Assembly: GCA_032229625.1 (NCBI GenBank)
Contig: JAVTVZ010000002.1
Coordinates: forward strand, 1-21,291
DNA from: Kineosphaera sp032229625
GTDB lineage: Bacteria; Actinomycetota; Actinomycetes; Actinomycetales; Dermatophilaceae
DNA: 21,291 nt
Direction of reading: 5' to 3'
Part shown: in pieces, positions 5,242 to 13,333 of the stretch
Position numbering within the stretch: the stretch's first letter is position 1
Layout: the number at the start of each line of letters is the position of its first letter
Translations under genes and position numbers: made by a program
The notes under the pieces: generated by a model
Seen by the model: only the letters and a program-made list of their open reading frames with translations
What the model was told of the DNA's origin: nothing
Databases searched by the model: none

Positions 5242-8010
5242 GTGCGCAGCGAAGGCTCGGCCCCGATCTTCAACGGACTGCCCACCAACCTTCCGGACAT
5301 CGATCCCGAGGAGACCACGGAGTGGCTCGCCTCGATGGATCACGTGTTGGAGGAGTCCGGGACGCAGCGGGCCAGATATCTGATGTTGCGGCTGCTCGAG
5401 CACGCCCGCATCAAGCAGGTGGGTGTGCCGTCGCTGGTGACGACGGACTACGTCAACACGATCCCGCTGGAGCAGGAGCCGTGGTTCCCCGGCGACGAGG
5501 ACATGGAGCGGGCGTTCCGGCGGCTTGTGCGGTGGAACGCGGCGGTGCTCGTGCATCGCGCGCAGCGCCCCGGGGTCGGGGTCGGCGGCCACATCTCGAC
5601 GTATGCGTCGGCGGCGACGCTCTACGAGGTCGGGATGAATCACTTCTTCCGCGGTCAGGATCATCCCGGCGGCGGTGACCAGCTCTTCTTCCAGGGGCAC
5701 GCCTCCCCCGGCATGTATGCGCGGGCGTATCTCGAGGGGCGGCTCGGCGAGGACCGCCTCGACGGCTTCCGGCAGGAGAAGAGCCACGTCGTCGACGGCT
5801 TCCCGTGTGCGCTGCCGTCGTATCCGCATCCGCGGCTCATGCCGGACTTCTGGCAGTTCCCGACGGTGTCGATGGGCCTGGGCCCGATCAACGCGATCCA
5901 CCAGGCGCAGTTCAACCGGTATCTGCATCACCGCGGCATCAAGGACACCTCCGATCAGCACGTGTGGGCCTTCCTCGGCGACGGGGAGATGGACGAGGTG
6001 GAGTCGCGCGGCGCCTTGCAGCTCGCGGCGTTCGAGGAGCTCGACAACCTGACGTTCGTCGTCAACTGCAACCTGCAGCGGCTCGACGGCCCGGTGCGCG
6101 GCAACGGCAAGATCATGCAGGAGCTGGAGGCGTTCTTCCGCGGCGCGGGCTGGAATGTCATCAAGGTGATCTGGGGGCGCGGCTGGGACGATCTGCTCGC
6201 GGCTGACAGTCAGGGCGCGCTCGTGCACCTCATGAATTCGACGCCGGACGGGGATTATCAGACGTTCCGCGCCAACGACGGCGCCTACATCCGGGAGCAT
6301 TTCTTCGGGCGTGATCCGCGCACCCGCAAGCTGGTCTCGCAGTGGACCGACGCCGACATCTGGTGGCGCCTCAAGCGCGGCGGTCACGACTACCGCAAGG
6401 TCTACGCGGCCTACGATCGGGCGCTGCGGCACACCGGGCAGCCGACGGTGATCCTCGCCAAGACGATCAAGGGCTACACCCTCGGTGAGCATTTCGCCGG
6501 CCGCAACGCGACGCATCAGATGAAGAAGCTGAAGCTGGACGATCTCAAGGCGCTGCGCGACACGCTGCACATCCCGATCAGCGACGAGACGCTCGAGGCG
6601 GACCCGTATCTACCGCCGTACTACAACCCCGGCCCCGACGACGAGCGCATCCAATACATGCACGAGCGTCGGGCGAAGCTGGGCGGCTATGTGCCGGAGC
6701 GGCGCGTGCCGAAGGAGTCGATCCACCTGCCCGACGACTCCGCCTACGACACGCTGAAGAAGGGCTCCGGCAAGCAGCCGATCGCGACGACGATGGCCTT
6801 CGTGCGGCTGCTCAAGGAGCTCATGCGCGACAAGGAGTTCGGCAAGCGGGTCGTGCCGATCATCCCCGACGAGGCGCGGACCTTCGGGATGGACAGCTTC
6901 TTCCCCACGAGCAAGATCTACAACCCGCACGGGCAGAACTACACGGCGGTCGACGCCGAACTCATGCTCGCCTACAAGGAGTCCGAGCAGGGGCAGATGC
7001 TGCACCTGGGCATCAACGAGGCCGGGTCGGTCGCCGCCTTCACCGCCGCCGGGTCGAGCTATTCGACGCACGGCGAGCCGATGCTGCCGGTCTACGTCTT
7101 CTATTCGATGTTCGGCTTCCAGCGCACGGGCGACGGATTGTGGGCGGCGGCCGACCAGATGAGCCGCGGCTTCCTCATCGGCGCGACCGCGGGCAAGACG
7201 ACGCTGGCCGGCGAGGGCCTGCAGCACATGGACGGCCACTCCCCGATCCTGGCGGCCACCAACCCGGCCGTCGTGCATTACGACCCGGCCTTCGGCTACG
7301 AGATCGCGCATATCGTGCAGCACGGCCTGGAGCGGATGTACGGCTCGGAGCCGCACGACGAGATCTATTACCTCACCGTCTACAACGAGCCGAACGTGCA
7401 GCCGGCCCAGCCCGAGGGGATCGACACCGACGGCATCGCCAAGGGCATGTATCTGCTGAAGTCGGGCAGCGCGCCGGAGGGGATGGACGTCGACGAGTGC
7501 CCGCGCGCCCAGCTGCTGGCCTCCGGCGTCGGCGTGCCGTGGGCGCTGGAGGCCCAGGAGCTGCTGCGCCAGGACTGGGGTGTCGTCGCGGACGTATGGT
7601 CGGTGACGTCGTGGACGCAGCTGCGCCGCGACGCGATGTGGGCCGACGACGAGCACCTGCTCGCTCCCGACGAGCCGCGACGCATCCCGTATGTCACACA
7701 ATTGTTGGCGGATGTGCCGGGCCCGGTCATCGCGACGAGCGACTACATGAAACAGGTGCAGGATCAGATCGCGCCGTGGGTGCCCGGTGACTACCACGCC
7801 CTCGGCGCGGACGGCTTCGGCTTCTCCGACACGCGCCCGGCGGGGCGCCGCTTCTTCCGCATCGACGGCCCGTCGATGACGGTCGCGACCCTCATCGCCC
7901 TCGGCGAGCGCGAGGAGATCGACCCGGCCACGGCCGCCCGCGCGGTCAAGCAGTATGCGATCGACGACCCGACCGCCGGCGCCTCCGGCAACGAGGGAGG
8001 CGAGTCCTGA
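5242..8010 (+). CDS. aceE: Pyruvate dehydrogenase E1 component, homodimeric type
   Basis: AceE decarboxylates pyruvate with thiamine diphosphate and passes the acetyl group to the lipoyl E2 subunit, making acetyl-CoA in the cytoplasm. The protein has 922 residues from the GTG at 5242, close to the 901 I recall for M. tuberculosis AceE. LPDIDPEETTEWLASMD opens the conserved region and RPGVGVGGHISTYASAATLY follows. The thiamine diphosphate motif runs from GDG at 246-248 to NCN at 275-277. I use the GTG because AGAGAGGA lies seven bases upstream and the ATG at 5200 has no site. It supplies acetyl-CoA to the fatty-acid genes further along. E2 and E3 genes are not in the window. Confidence 0.97.
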   Translation: MRSEGSAPIFNGLPTNLPDIDPEETTEWLASMDHVLEESGTQRARYLMLRLLEHARIKQVGVPSLVTTDYVNTIPLEQEPWFPGDEDMERAFRRLVRWNAAVLVHRAQRPGVGVGGHISTYASAATLYEVGMNHFFRGQDHPGGGDQLFFQGHASPGMYARAYLEGRLGEDRLDGFRQEKSHVVDGFPCALPSYPHPRLMPDFWQFPTVSMGLGPINAIHQAQFNRYLHHRGIKDTSDQHVWAFLGDGEMDEVESRGALQLAAFEELDNLTFVVNCNLQRLDGPVRGNGKIMQELEAFFRGAGWNVIKVIWGRGWDDLLAADSQGALVHLMNSTPDGDYQTFRANDGAYIREHFFGRDPRTRKLVSQWTDADIWWRLKRGGHDYRKVYAAYDRALRHTGQPTVILAKTIKGYTLGEHFAGRNATHQMKKLKLDDLKALRDTLHIPISDETLEADPYLPPYYNPGPDDERIQYMHERRAKLGGYVPERRVPKESIHLPDDSAYDTLKKGSGKQPIATTMAFVRLLKELMRDKEFGKRVVPIIPDEARTFGMDSFFPTSKIYNPHGQNYTAVDAELMLAYKESEQGQMLHLGINEAGSVAAFTAAGSSYSTHGEPMLPVYVFYSMFGFQRTGDGLWAAADQMSRGFLIGATAGKTTLAGEGLQHMDGHSPILAATNPAVVHYDPAFGYEIAHIVQHGLERMYGSEPHDEIYYLTVYNEPNVQPAQPEGIDTDGIAKGMYLLKSGSAPEGMDVDECPRAQLLASGVGVPWALEAQELLRQDWGVVADVWSVTSWTQLRRDAMWADDEHLLAPDEPRRIPYVTQLLADVPGPVIATSDYMKQVQDQIAPWVPGDYHALGADGFGFSDTRPAGRRFFRIDGPSMTVATLIALGEREEIDPATAARAVKQYAIDDPTAGASGNEGGES

Positions 8011-8037
8011 GCCGCGCGGGCAGCGCCGCGTCGCGCG

Positions 8038-8069
8038 CCTCCGGTGAGCCCGGCCGGCGACACCGGGGG
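8038..8069 (+). terminator. Probable terminator after aceE
   Basis: A 9-bp stem with one T-G wobble (left arm CCTCCGGTG, right arm CACCGGGGG) encloses a 14-base GC-rich loop that contains its own palindrome CCGGCCGG. It starts 28 bases after the aceE stop. There is no T-tract, as is common in GC-rich actinobacteria. Confidence 0.5.
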
Positions 8070-8111
8070 TGAGCGACGGCGGCGCCTGCCGAGCCCGCAG
8101 GCCACCGCACG

Positions 8112-8117
8112 TACCCT
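8112..8117 (+). promoter_or_regulatory. -10 box of a probable leaderless promoter for the IclR gene
   Basis: TACCCT fits the actinobacterial TANNNT -10 pattern and is followed by six bases and then the ATG at 8124. Transcription would therefore begin at or next to the start codon. No Shine-Dalgarno sequence precedes this ATG, which agrees with leaderless translation. Confidence 0.55.
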
Positions 8118-8123
8118 GACCGC

Positions 8124-8918
8124 ATGTGTCCCGCTCGCACCGGCCGCGAGGCCACGCCCTCCGGCAGCGCACCGGCCGTCGTCCGCGCGGTCGCCGTGCT
8201 CGATGCCCTCGCGGCCGACGACGCGTCGTCGATGAGCCTGAGCGACATCGCCCGGGCGATCGGGGTGCCCAAGTCCTCGACCGCCTCGATCTGCGCGGCC
8301 CTGGAGCTGGGCGGCCTCCTGACGCGCGACGGCGGCGAATTCGCGCTCGGCCGGCGTCTCGTCGAGCTGGGCGGCGCCTATCTGTCGCGCAGCGACCGGG
8401 TGCGTGACTTCGCGGCGGCCTGCGCGGCGTCGCCGCTGCTCGCCGGCGAGACGGTGCGGCTGTGGGCGCTCGGCGGGCGCGACGTGATCTGCCTGGCCCG
8501 CTACGACGGACACCCCGCGGTGCGTCTGACGGTCAACATCGGCGACCGGCTGCCGGCGTCGGTGACCGCGGCGGGCAAGGTGATGCTCGCGCAGTTCGAC
8601 GATCACGAGGTCGCCGAGGCCTATGCCGGTCACACCGCGCTCCCGCGCCTGACGGCCGCCTCCCCCGCGACGCTGGAGGAGCTGCTCGGCCAGGTCGCCC
8701 GGGCCCGGTCCGGCGGCTACGCCACGAGCATCGAGGAAGCCTCGGAGAACGTCGCGGAGGTCGGCGTCGCGGTGCCCAGCCGCGGCACGCGCACGGCGAC
8801 CATGGCGGTGAGCGCGACGACGCTGTCCGCGGCCTTCGACGAGGCGACCGAGCGGGCCTTCGTCGAGGCGTTGCGCGACACCGCCGCCGCCCTCGGCAAC
8901 CCCATGCAGGTGGCGTGA
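8124..8918 (+). CDS. IclR-family transcriptional regulator
   Basis: This 264-residue protein has the IclR layout: an N-terminal winged helix (about residues 15-75, including SLSDIARAIGVPKSSTASICAAL) and a C-terminal effector-binding domain (about 85-255). The effector part shows the typical IGDRLPASVTAAGKVMLAQ and SRGGYATSIEEA-like segments, here RSGGYATSIEEASENVAEVGVAV. IclR proteins usually control adjacent catabolic genes and respond to a small carboxylic acid or sugar acid. It stands 105 bp upstream of the transporter and dehydrogenase genes on the same strand, so it is the likely local regulator. It probably has its own leaderless promoter. Whether it activates or represses cannot be told. 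Confidence 0.92.
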   Translation: MCPARTGREATPSGSAPAVVRAVAVLDALAADDASSMSLSDIARAIGVPKSSTASICAALELGGLLTRDGGEFALGRRLVELGGAYLSRSDRVRDFAAACAASPLLAGETVRLWALGGRDVICLARYDGHPAVRLTVNIGDRLPASVTAAGKVMLAQFDDHEVAEAYAGHTALPRLTAASPATLEELLGQVARARSGGYATSIEEASENVAEVGVAVPSRGTRTATMAVSATTLSAAFDEATERAFVEALRDTAAALGNPMQVA

Positions 8919-8921
8919 CTC

Positions 8922-8936
8922 GATCGAATATTGATC
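8922..8936. promoter_or_regulatory. AT-rich imperfect palindrome, candidate regulator site
   Basis: GATCGAATATTGATC is nearly self-complementary about position 8929. It begins just after the IclR stop codon in the most AT-rich stretch of the surroundings (8919-8970), where a promoter for the transporter operon would be expected. It may be an IclR operator, but no site is known for this protein. Confidence 0.35.
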
Positions 8937-8983
8937 AGCCTATTGAACTCTGTTCGCCCTATCGGGCAGACTGTCGGTCACCA

Positions 8984-9003
8984 GGCGCACGCAGGTGTGC
9001 GCC
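8984..9003. promoter_or_regulatory. Perfect inverted repeat upstream of the transporter gene
   Basis: GGCGCAC and GTGCGCC are separated by six bases and end ten bases before the GGAGG at 9013-9017. The core CGCAC-N-GTGCG recurs before the SDR gene at 11446-11462. It could be an operator or an RNA hairpin in the leader. Confidence 0.45.
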
Positions 9004-9023
9004 GACGGGACCGGAGGAAGTCC

Positions 9024-10365
9024 ATGAGCGCCACCGCAGCCGCGCCGGCCGAGCACCAGGTCGACCCTGTTCAACTACGCCGCGCCACCCTCGCCTCGAG
9101 CGTCGGGTCGGCCCTGGAGTACTACGACTTCTACATCTACGGGCTGGCGAGCGCGCTGATCTTCGGCAAGCTCTTCTTCGCCCCGCTGGGCGACGCCGGC
9201 GGCACGATCGCCGCGTTCGGCACGTATGCCGTGGGCTTCGCCGCCCGCCCGATCGGCGGCATCTTCTTCGGCGCCCTCGGCGACAAGATCGGCCGCAAGG
9301 CCGTCCTCATCGCGACGATCGCCCTCATGGGCGGAGCGAGCATGCTCATCGGCCTTCTGCCGACCTACTCCCAGGCCGGGATCATCGCCCCGATCCTGCT
9401 CGTCTCGCTGCGCATCCTGCAGGGGCTCGGCGCGGGCGCCGAGCAGGCCGGCGCGACCGTCCTGATCAGCGAGTTCGCGCCGCCGAAGCGCCGCGGCTTC
9501 TTCGCCGCCCTCCCCTTCGTCGGTATCCAGTTCGGCACGCTGCTCGGCGCCGGCACCTTCGCCCTGCTGCAGGTCGCGCACCCCGACCTCACCCAGACGT
9601 GGTGGTGGCGCGTGCCCTTCCTCCTCGGCTTCGTCCTCATCCTCGTCGCCGTGCTCATCCGCATGAAGCTCAAGGAGTCCCCGACCTTCGAGACGTTCGC
9701 CGAGCACCAGGCGCAGGCGCACAAGCAGTCGGTCGGCCAGGCGATCGCCTCGTCGAGGAAGAACATCCTCATCGGCATCGGCCTGCGGATGGCCGAGAAC
9801 GGCAACTCCTCGATCTACTCCGCGCTGCTGCTGGCCTTCGTCGGCTCGCTCTCGGTGTTCAAGGACCACAAGGCCACGATCGGCACGCAGGGCGCCGTCG
9901 TCGCAGCGCTCGTCTCGATCGTCACGGTCGTGCTCTTCGGGCACCTGTCCCTACAAGTACGGCCGCGTCATCGTCTACCGCTACGGCGCGCTCTTCCAGG
10001 CCGCCATCGCCTTCCCGGCCTTCTACTTTCTGACGCTGGGGCACCTGTGGCTCGTTCTGCTCGTCATGGCGATCGGCATCGGCATCGGCGTGCAGTCGAT
10101 GCTCGGCCCGCAGTGCGCCCTGCTGCCGGAGCTCTTCGGCAACACCCACCGCTACACCGGCGTCGCGACGGCGCGCGAATTCTCCGCAGTGCTCGCCGGC
10201 GGCATCGCCGCGCTGCTCGGCGCGGTCCTCCTCGCCGCCACCGGCAACGCGTGGTGGGTCATCAGCCTCTACTCCTTCGCCCTGTCCGCCATCACCTTCG
10301 CCACGACCTTCGTCACGCCCGAGACCGCCGGGCGCAACCTCAACCGCCTGGAGGACGCTTCATGA
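9024..10365 (+). pseudogene. MHS-family major facilitator transporter, frameshifted
   Basis: The first part, from the ATG at 9024 (GGAGG six bases upstream), encodes a metabolite:H+ symporter-type major facilitator: LEYYDFYIYGLASALIFGKLFF and the loop motif GALGDKIGRKAV are diagnostic, followed by many membrane helices. After LFGHLS at about 9949-9953 the protein text becomes Arg-rich. The expected sequence, YKYGRVIVYRYGALFQAAIAFP onward, resumes in the next frame and continues to the TGA at 10363-10365, ending TPETAGRNLNRLEDAS. One extra base near TCCCTAC explains this; homologues typically read HLSDKYGR there. The full protein would have about 446 residues. The family imports carboxylates such as shikimate, citrate or sugar acids. 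It may be a real mutation or a sequencing error. The stop overlaps the next gene's ATG (ATGA). Confidence 0.88.
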
Positions 10366-11435
10366 GCACCGCAGCCCCCACCCCGACCGCCAAGGACAGT
10401 GTGCGGATCGTCATCGCGACGCCGCTGCGCCAGGAGCTGTGCGATCGGATCGCCGCCGTCGATCCGCGCGTCGAGGTCGTCGTCGACCACGAGCTGCTGC
10501 CCCCGATGCGCTACCCCGCCGACCACGCCGGCGACCCCGACTTCGCCCGCACGCCGGCGCAGCAGGAGCGCTTCGAGCAGATGCTGCGCAGCGCGGACAT
10601 CGTCTATGGGATCCCGGACCTGGATCCCGCACAGATCGCCGCGACGGTGCGCGCCAACCCGGGCCTGCGGTGGCTGACGACGATGGCGGCCGGCGGCGGC
10701 GCCGCGGTCGCGGCCGCGGGCCTGACACCGGAGGAGCTCGACCGGGTCACCTTCACGACCTCCGCCGGCGTGCACGGCGTGCCGCTGGCCGAGTGGGCGC
10801 TCTTCGGGATCATGGCCGGCGCCAAGGAGCTGCCGCGCCTGCTCGCCGACCAGGCGAGCCACACCTGGCCCCAGAGGGTCGTCTCGCGGCCCATCGAGGG
10901 CAGCACCGTCCTCGTCCTCGGCCTCGGCGGCATCGGCGAGCAGGTCGCCCGCCTGTCACGGGCGCTGGGCATGCGCGTGCTCGGCGCGAGCCGCTCCGGA
11001 TCACCGGTAGAGGGAGTGGAGAGCCACAAGGTCGGCGACCTGCCGGCGATCATCGGCGAGGCCGACCACATCGTCGTCACGCTGCCCGGCACCCCGCACA
11101 CCCAGGGCCTGCTCGGCGACGACCTCCTGAGCCGGGCCAAGCCCGGCGTGACGGTCGTCAACGTCGGCCGCGGCACGGTCATCGACGAGCCGGCCCTCAT
11201 CAAGGCGCTCACCGACGGGCGCGTGGGCTTCGCGGCCCTCGACGTGACGGCCGTGGAGCCGCTGCCGGCGGACTCGCCGCTGTGGGACCTGCCGAACGTG
11301 CTCATCTCTCCCCACACCGCCGCCCTCGACGCGCGTGAGGAGGAGCGGATCGCCGACCAGTTCTGCGACAACCTGCGCGCGTATCTCGACGGGCGCCCGC
11401 TCGTCAACGTCGTCGACCCGACCAAAGGTTACTGA
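10362..11435 (+). CDS. D-2-hydroxyacid dehydrogenase (D-isomer-specific family)
   Basis: This 357-residue NAD(P)-dependent enzyme interconverts 2-keto acids and D-2-hydroxy acids. The Rossmann motif GLGGIG is at residues 187-192. The family's catalytic Arg, Glu and His are R270 in NVGRGTVID, E299 in AVEPLP and H318 in SPHTAA. In this context it may reduce a 2-ketoaldonate such as 2-ketogluconate, 2,5-diketogluconate or 2-keto-L-gulonate, as E. coli GhrB does, but the substrate is inferred only from the neighbours. The ATG overlaps the transporter stop by 4 bp. Because of the transporter frameshift, the N-terminal transporter frame runs without a stop straight into this gene. Confidence 0.9.
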   Translation: MSTAAPTPTAKDSVRIVIATPLRQELCDRIAAVDPRVEVVVDHELLPPMRYPADHAGDPDFARTPAQQERFEQMLRSADIVYGIPDLDPAQIAATVRANPGLRWLTTMAAGGGAAVAAAGLTPEELDRVTFTTSAGVHGVPLAEWALFGIMAGAKELPRLLADQASHTWPQRVVSRPIEGSTVLVLGLGGIGEQVARLSRALGMRVLGASRSGSPVEGVESHKVGDLPAIIGEADHIVVTLPGTPHTQGLLGDDLLSRAKPGVTVVNVGRGTVIDEPALIKALTDGRVGFAALDVTAVEPLPADSPLWDLPNVLISPHTAALDAREEERIADQFCDNLRAYLDGRPLVNVVDPTKGY

Positions 11436-11445
11436 GCCACCCGAT

Positions 11446-11462
11446 CGCACACTCCTGGTGCG
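11446..11462. promoter_or_regulatory. Inverted repeat upstream of the SDR gene
   Basis: CGCAC and GTGCG flank a seven-base centre, immediately ahead of the GAAAGGA ribosome site at 11463-11469. The arms match the core of the repeat at 8984-9003. It could be a second site for the same regulator, although the spacer is one base longer, or a small leader hairpin. Confidence 0.35.
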
Positions 11463-11474
11463 GAAAGGATCATC

Positions 11475-12245
11475 GTGAGTCACCCCCTGTTCGACATCAG
11501 CGGTCGCGTCGCGCTCGTGACCGGTTCCTCCAAGGGCATCGGCCGCGCTCTGGCGCAGGGCCTGCTCGAGGCCGGCGCCGTCGTCGTCCTCAACGCCCGC
11601 GGCGAGGAGGCGCTGCTGCGCACCCGCGACGAGCTCGCCGCCTCGACCGGCGGTCAGGTGCACGCCGTCGCCTTCGACGTCACCGACTCCGCGTCGGCGA
11701 CCGCGGGCCTGGCCCGGGTCGAGGAGCTCGCCGGGCCCGTCGACATCCTCGTCAACAACGCCGGCATGCAGCACCGCGCGCCGATCACCGACTTCACCGA
11801 CGAGGCCTGGCGGGCCTTGTGGCAGACGAATGTGACAAGCGCGTTCGTCATGTCGCGGGCCGTCGCCGCCGGGATGATCGAGCGCGGCAGCGGCAAGATC
11901 GTCAACATCTGCTCGGTGCAGACCGAGCTCGCCCGCCCCGGCATCGCCGCCTACTCCGCGACGAAGGGCGCGCTGAAGATGCTGACCCGCGGCCTGTGCG
12001 CCGACCTCGCGCAGCACGGCATCCAGGTCAACGGCCTGGCGCCGGGCTACTTCGCCACCGAGCTGACCTCGGCGCTCGTCGCCGACGCCGACTTCACGGC
12101 CTGGGTGCAGAAGCGCACGCCGGCGGGGCGCTGGGGCGACGTCAAGGACCTCGTCGGCACCCTGGTCTACCTGTCGAGCCCGGCCTCGAACTTCGTCAAC
12201 GGACAGGTCGTCTTCGTCGACGGCGGCATGACGAGCGTGCTGTGA
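11475..12245 (+). CDS. idnO: Gluconate 5-dehydrogenase-like SDR oxidoreductase
   Basis: This 256-residue short-chain dehydrogenase resembles gluconate 5-dehydrogenase (IdnO/Gno), which interconverts 5-keto-D-gluconate and D-gluconate with NAD(P)H. The nucleotide motif TGSSKGIG is at 16-23, NNAG at 94-97, and the catalytic residues are N119, S147, Y160 and K164. NNAGMQHRAPI and GYFATELT with RTPAGRWGDVKDLVG are features I associate with the gluconate 5-dehydrogenase group. The GTG start at 11475 has GAAAGGA five bases upstream. Its stop overlaps the next ATG by one base (TGATG), and the partner gene is idnD-like, which strengthens the assignment. A different ketoaldonate substrate remains possible. 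Confidence 0.82.
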   Translation: MSHPLFDISGRVALVTGSSKGIGRALAQGLLEAGAVVVLNARGEEALLRTRDELAASTGGQVHAVAFDVTDSASATAGLARVEELAGPVDILVNNAGMQHRAPITDFTDEAWRALWQTNVTSAFVMSRAVAAGMIERGSGKIVNICSVQTELARPGIAAYSATKGALKMLTRGLCADLAQHGIQVNGLAPGYFATELTSALVADADFTAWVQKRTPAGRWGDVKDLVGTLVYLSSPASNFVNGQVVFVDGGMTSVL

Positions 12246-13333
12246 TGCGCGCCTGCGTCGTCCACGCCGCGCACGACCTGCGCATCGACACCCTGCCCAC
12301 GCCCGAGCCGGGCCCGGGCCTCGTCGCCGTCGACGTCGCCTACGGCGGGGTGTGCGGCTCCGACATGCACTACGTCAACCACGGCGGCATCGGCGACTTC
12401 CCGCTGCGCGAGCCGATGGTCCTCGGCCACGAGGTGTCCGGGACCGTCGCGGCGCTCGGCGAGGGCCTCGACGCCGCCTCGCTGCCGCCGGTCGGGGCCG
12501 GGGTCACCGTCTACCCCGCGAGCCCCTGCGGCGTCTGCCCCGAGTGCCGCGACGGACGGGCGAACGTGTGCCGCGACACCCGCTACCTCGGCAGCTCGAT
12601 GCGCTTCCCGCACACCCAGGGCGGCTTCGCCCAGCGGATCGTCGTGCGCCCCGACCAGGTCGTCGCGCTGCCCGAGGGCGTCGACCTGCGCCGCGGCGCG
12701 CTCGCCGAGCCGCTGTCGGTCGCACTCCACGCGGTCCGCCGCGCCGGCGACGTGCGCGGCAAGCGCGTGCTCGTCACCGGCGCCGGGCCGATCGGTGCGC
12801 TCGTCGTCGCCGTCCTGGCGCACGAGGGCGCCGCGCAGATCGTCGTGAGCGACCTCGTCGACGGCGCGCTCGCGATCAGCCGCGCCGCCGGGGCGACCGC
12901 GACCGTGCGGGCCGACGACCCACAGGATCCGAACTGGCCCGACGAGGTCGACATCGCCATCGACGCCTCCGGGTCGCCGCACGGCGTCGCCGCGGGGGCG
13001 GCACGGCTCGTGCGCGGCGGGCGGCTCGTGCTGCTCGGCATCCTCCCGCCGGGGCAGACGCCCTTCCCCGGCAACCTCGTCGTCACCCGCGAGCTCGAGG
13101 TCGTCGGTGCGTTCCGCTTCCACGACGAGATCCACGACGCCGTGCGGTTGCTCGCCGACGGACTCGACGTCGACGCCGTCATCACCGGCGTCGTGCCGCT
13201 CGCCGAGGCATCCCGCGCCTTCGAGATGGCCGCCGACCGGTCGACGTCGAGCAAGGTCCTGCTCGACCTGCGTCACGACTCCGATGCCACTGCCGCCGCG
13301 CACGCCGACGCCCCCGAAGGAGCGCTCTCATGA
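12245..13333 (+). CDS. idnD: L-idonate 5-dehydrogenase-like zinc dehydrogenase
   Basis: This 362-residue medium-chain dehydrogenase resembles L-idonate 5-dehydrogenase, which oxidises L-idonate to 5-keto-D-gluconate. Catalytic zinc ligands are C37 in GVCGSDMHY, H62 and E63 in GHE, and probably E155. The structural zinc site is complete: C95, C98, C101 and C109. The Rossmann motif GAGPIG is at 179-184. FPHTQGGFAQRIVV is typical of the idonate/sorbitol dehydrogenase branch. The ATG overlaps the stop of the SDR gene by one base, and the stop overlaps the next ATG by four. With the SDR it would turn L-idonate into D-gluconate, as in E. coli. A sorbitol- or galactitol-type substrate is the main alternative. 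Confidence 0.82.
   Translation: MRACVVHAAHDLRIDTLPTPEPGPGLVAVDVAYGGVCGSDMHYVNHGGIGDFPLREPMVLGHEVSGTVAALGEGLDAASLPPVGAGVTVYPASPCGVCPECRDGRANVCRDTRYLGSSMRFPHTQGGFAQRIVVRPDQVVALPEGVDLRRGALAEPLSVALHAVRRAGDVRGKRVLVTGAGPIGALVVAVLAHEGAAQIVVSDLVDGALAISRAAGATATVRADDPQDPNWPDEVDIAIDASGSPHGVAAGAARLVRGGRLVLLGILPPGQTPFPGNLVVTRELEVVGAFRFHDEIHDAVRLLADGLDVDAVITGVVPLAEASRAFEMAADRSTSSKVLLDLRHDSDATAAAHADAPEGALS

Noticed and set aside
6610..8172. A 520-codon minus-strand frame inside aceE
   Set aside because: It is antisense to highly conserved aceE sequence, matches no family and has shadow-type composition.
8462..10033. A 523-codon plus-strand frame overlapping iclR and the transporter gene
   Set aside because: It is out of frame with both recognised genes and Arg-rich; it is a shadow frame.
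8931..11435. A single 834-codon transporter-dehydrogenase fusion gene
   Set aside because: The middle section (about 9951-10361) is meaningless in this frame while the next frame encodes the expected transporter C-terminus, and the dehydrogenase has its own ATG. Frameshift of two genes is the simpler reading.
10362..11435. Phosphoglycerate dehydrogenase (SerA) for the D-2-hydroxyacid dehydrogenase
   Set aside because: It lacks a C-terminal ACT or ASB domain, the length is 357 residues, and it sits in a catabolic operon.
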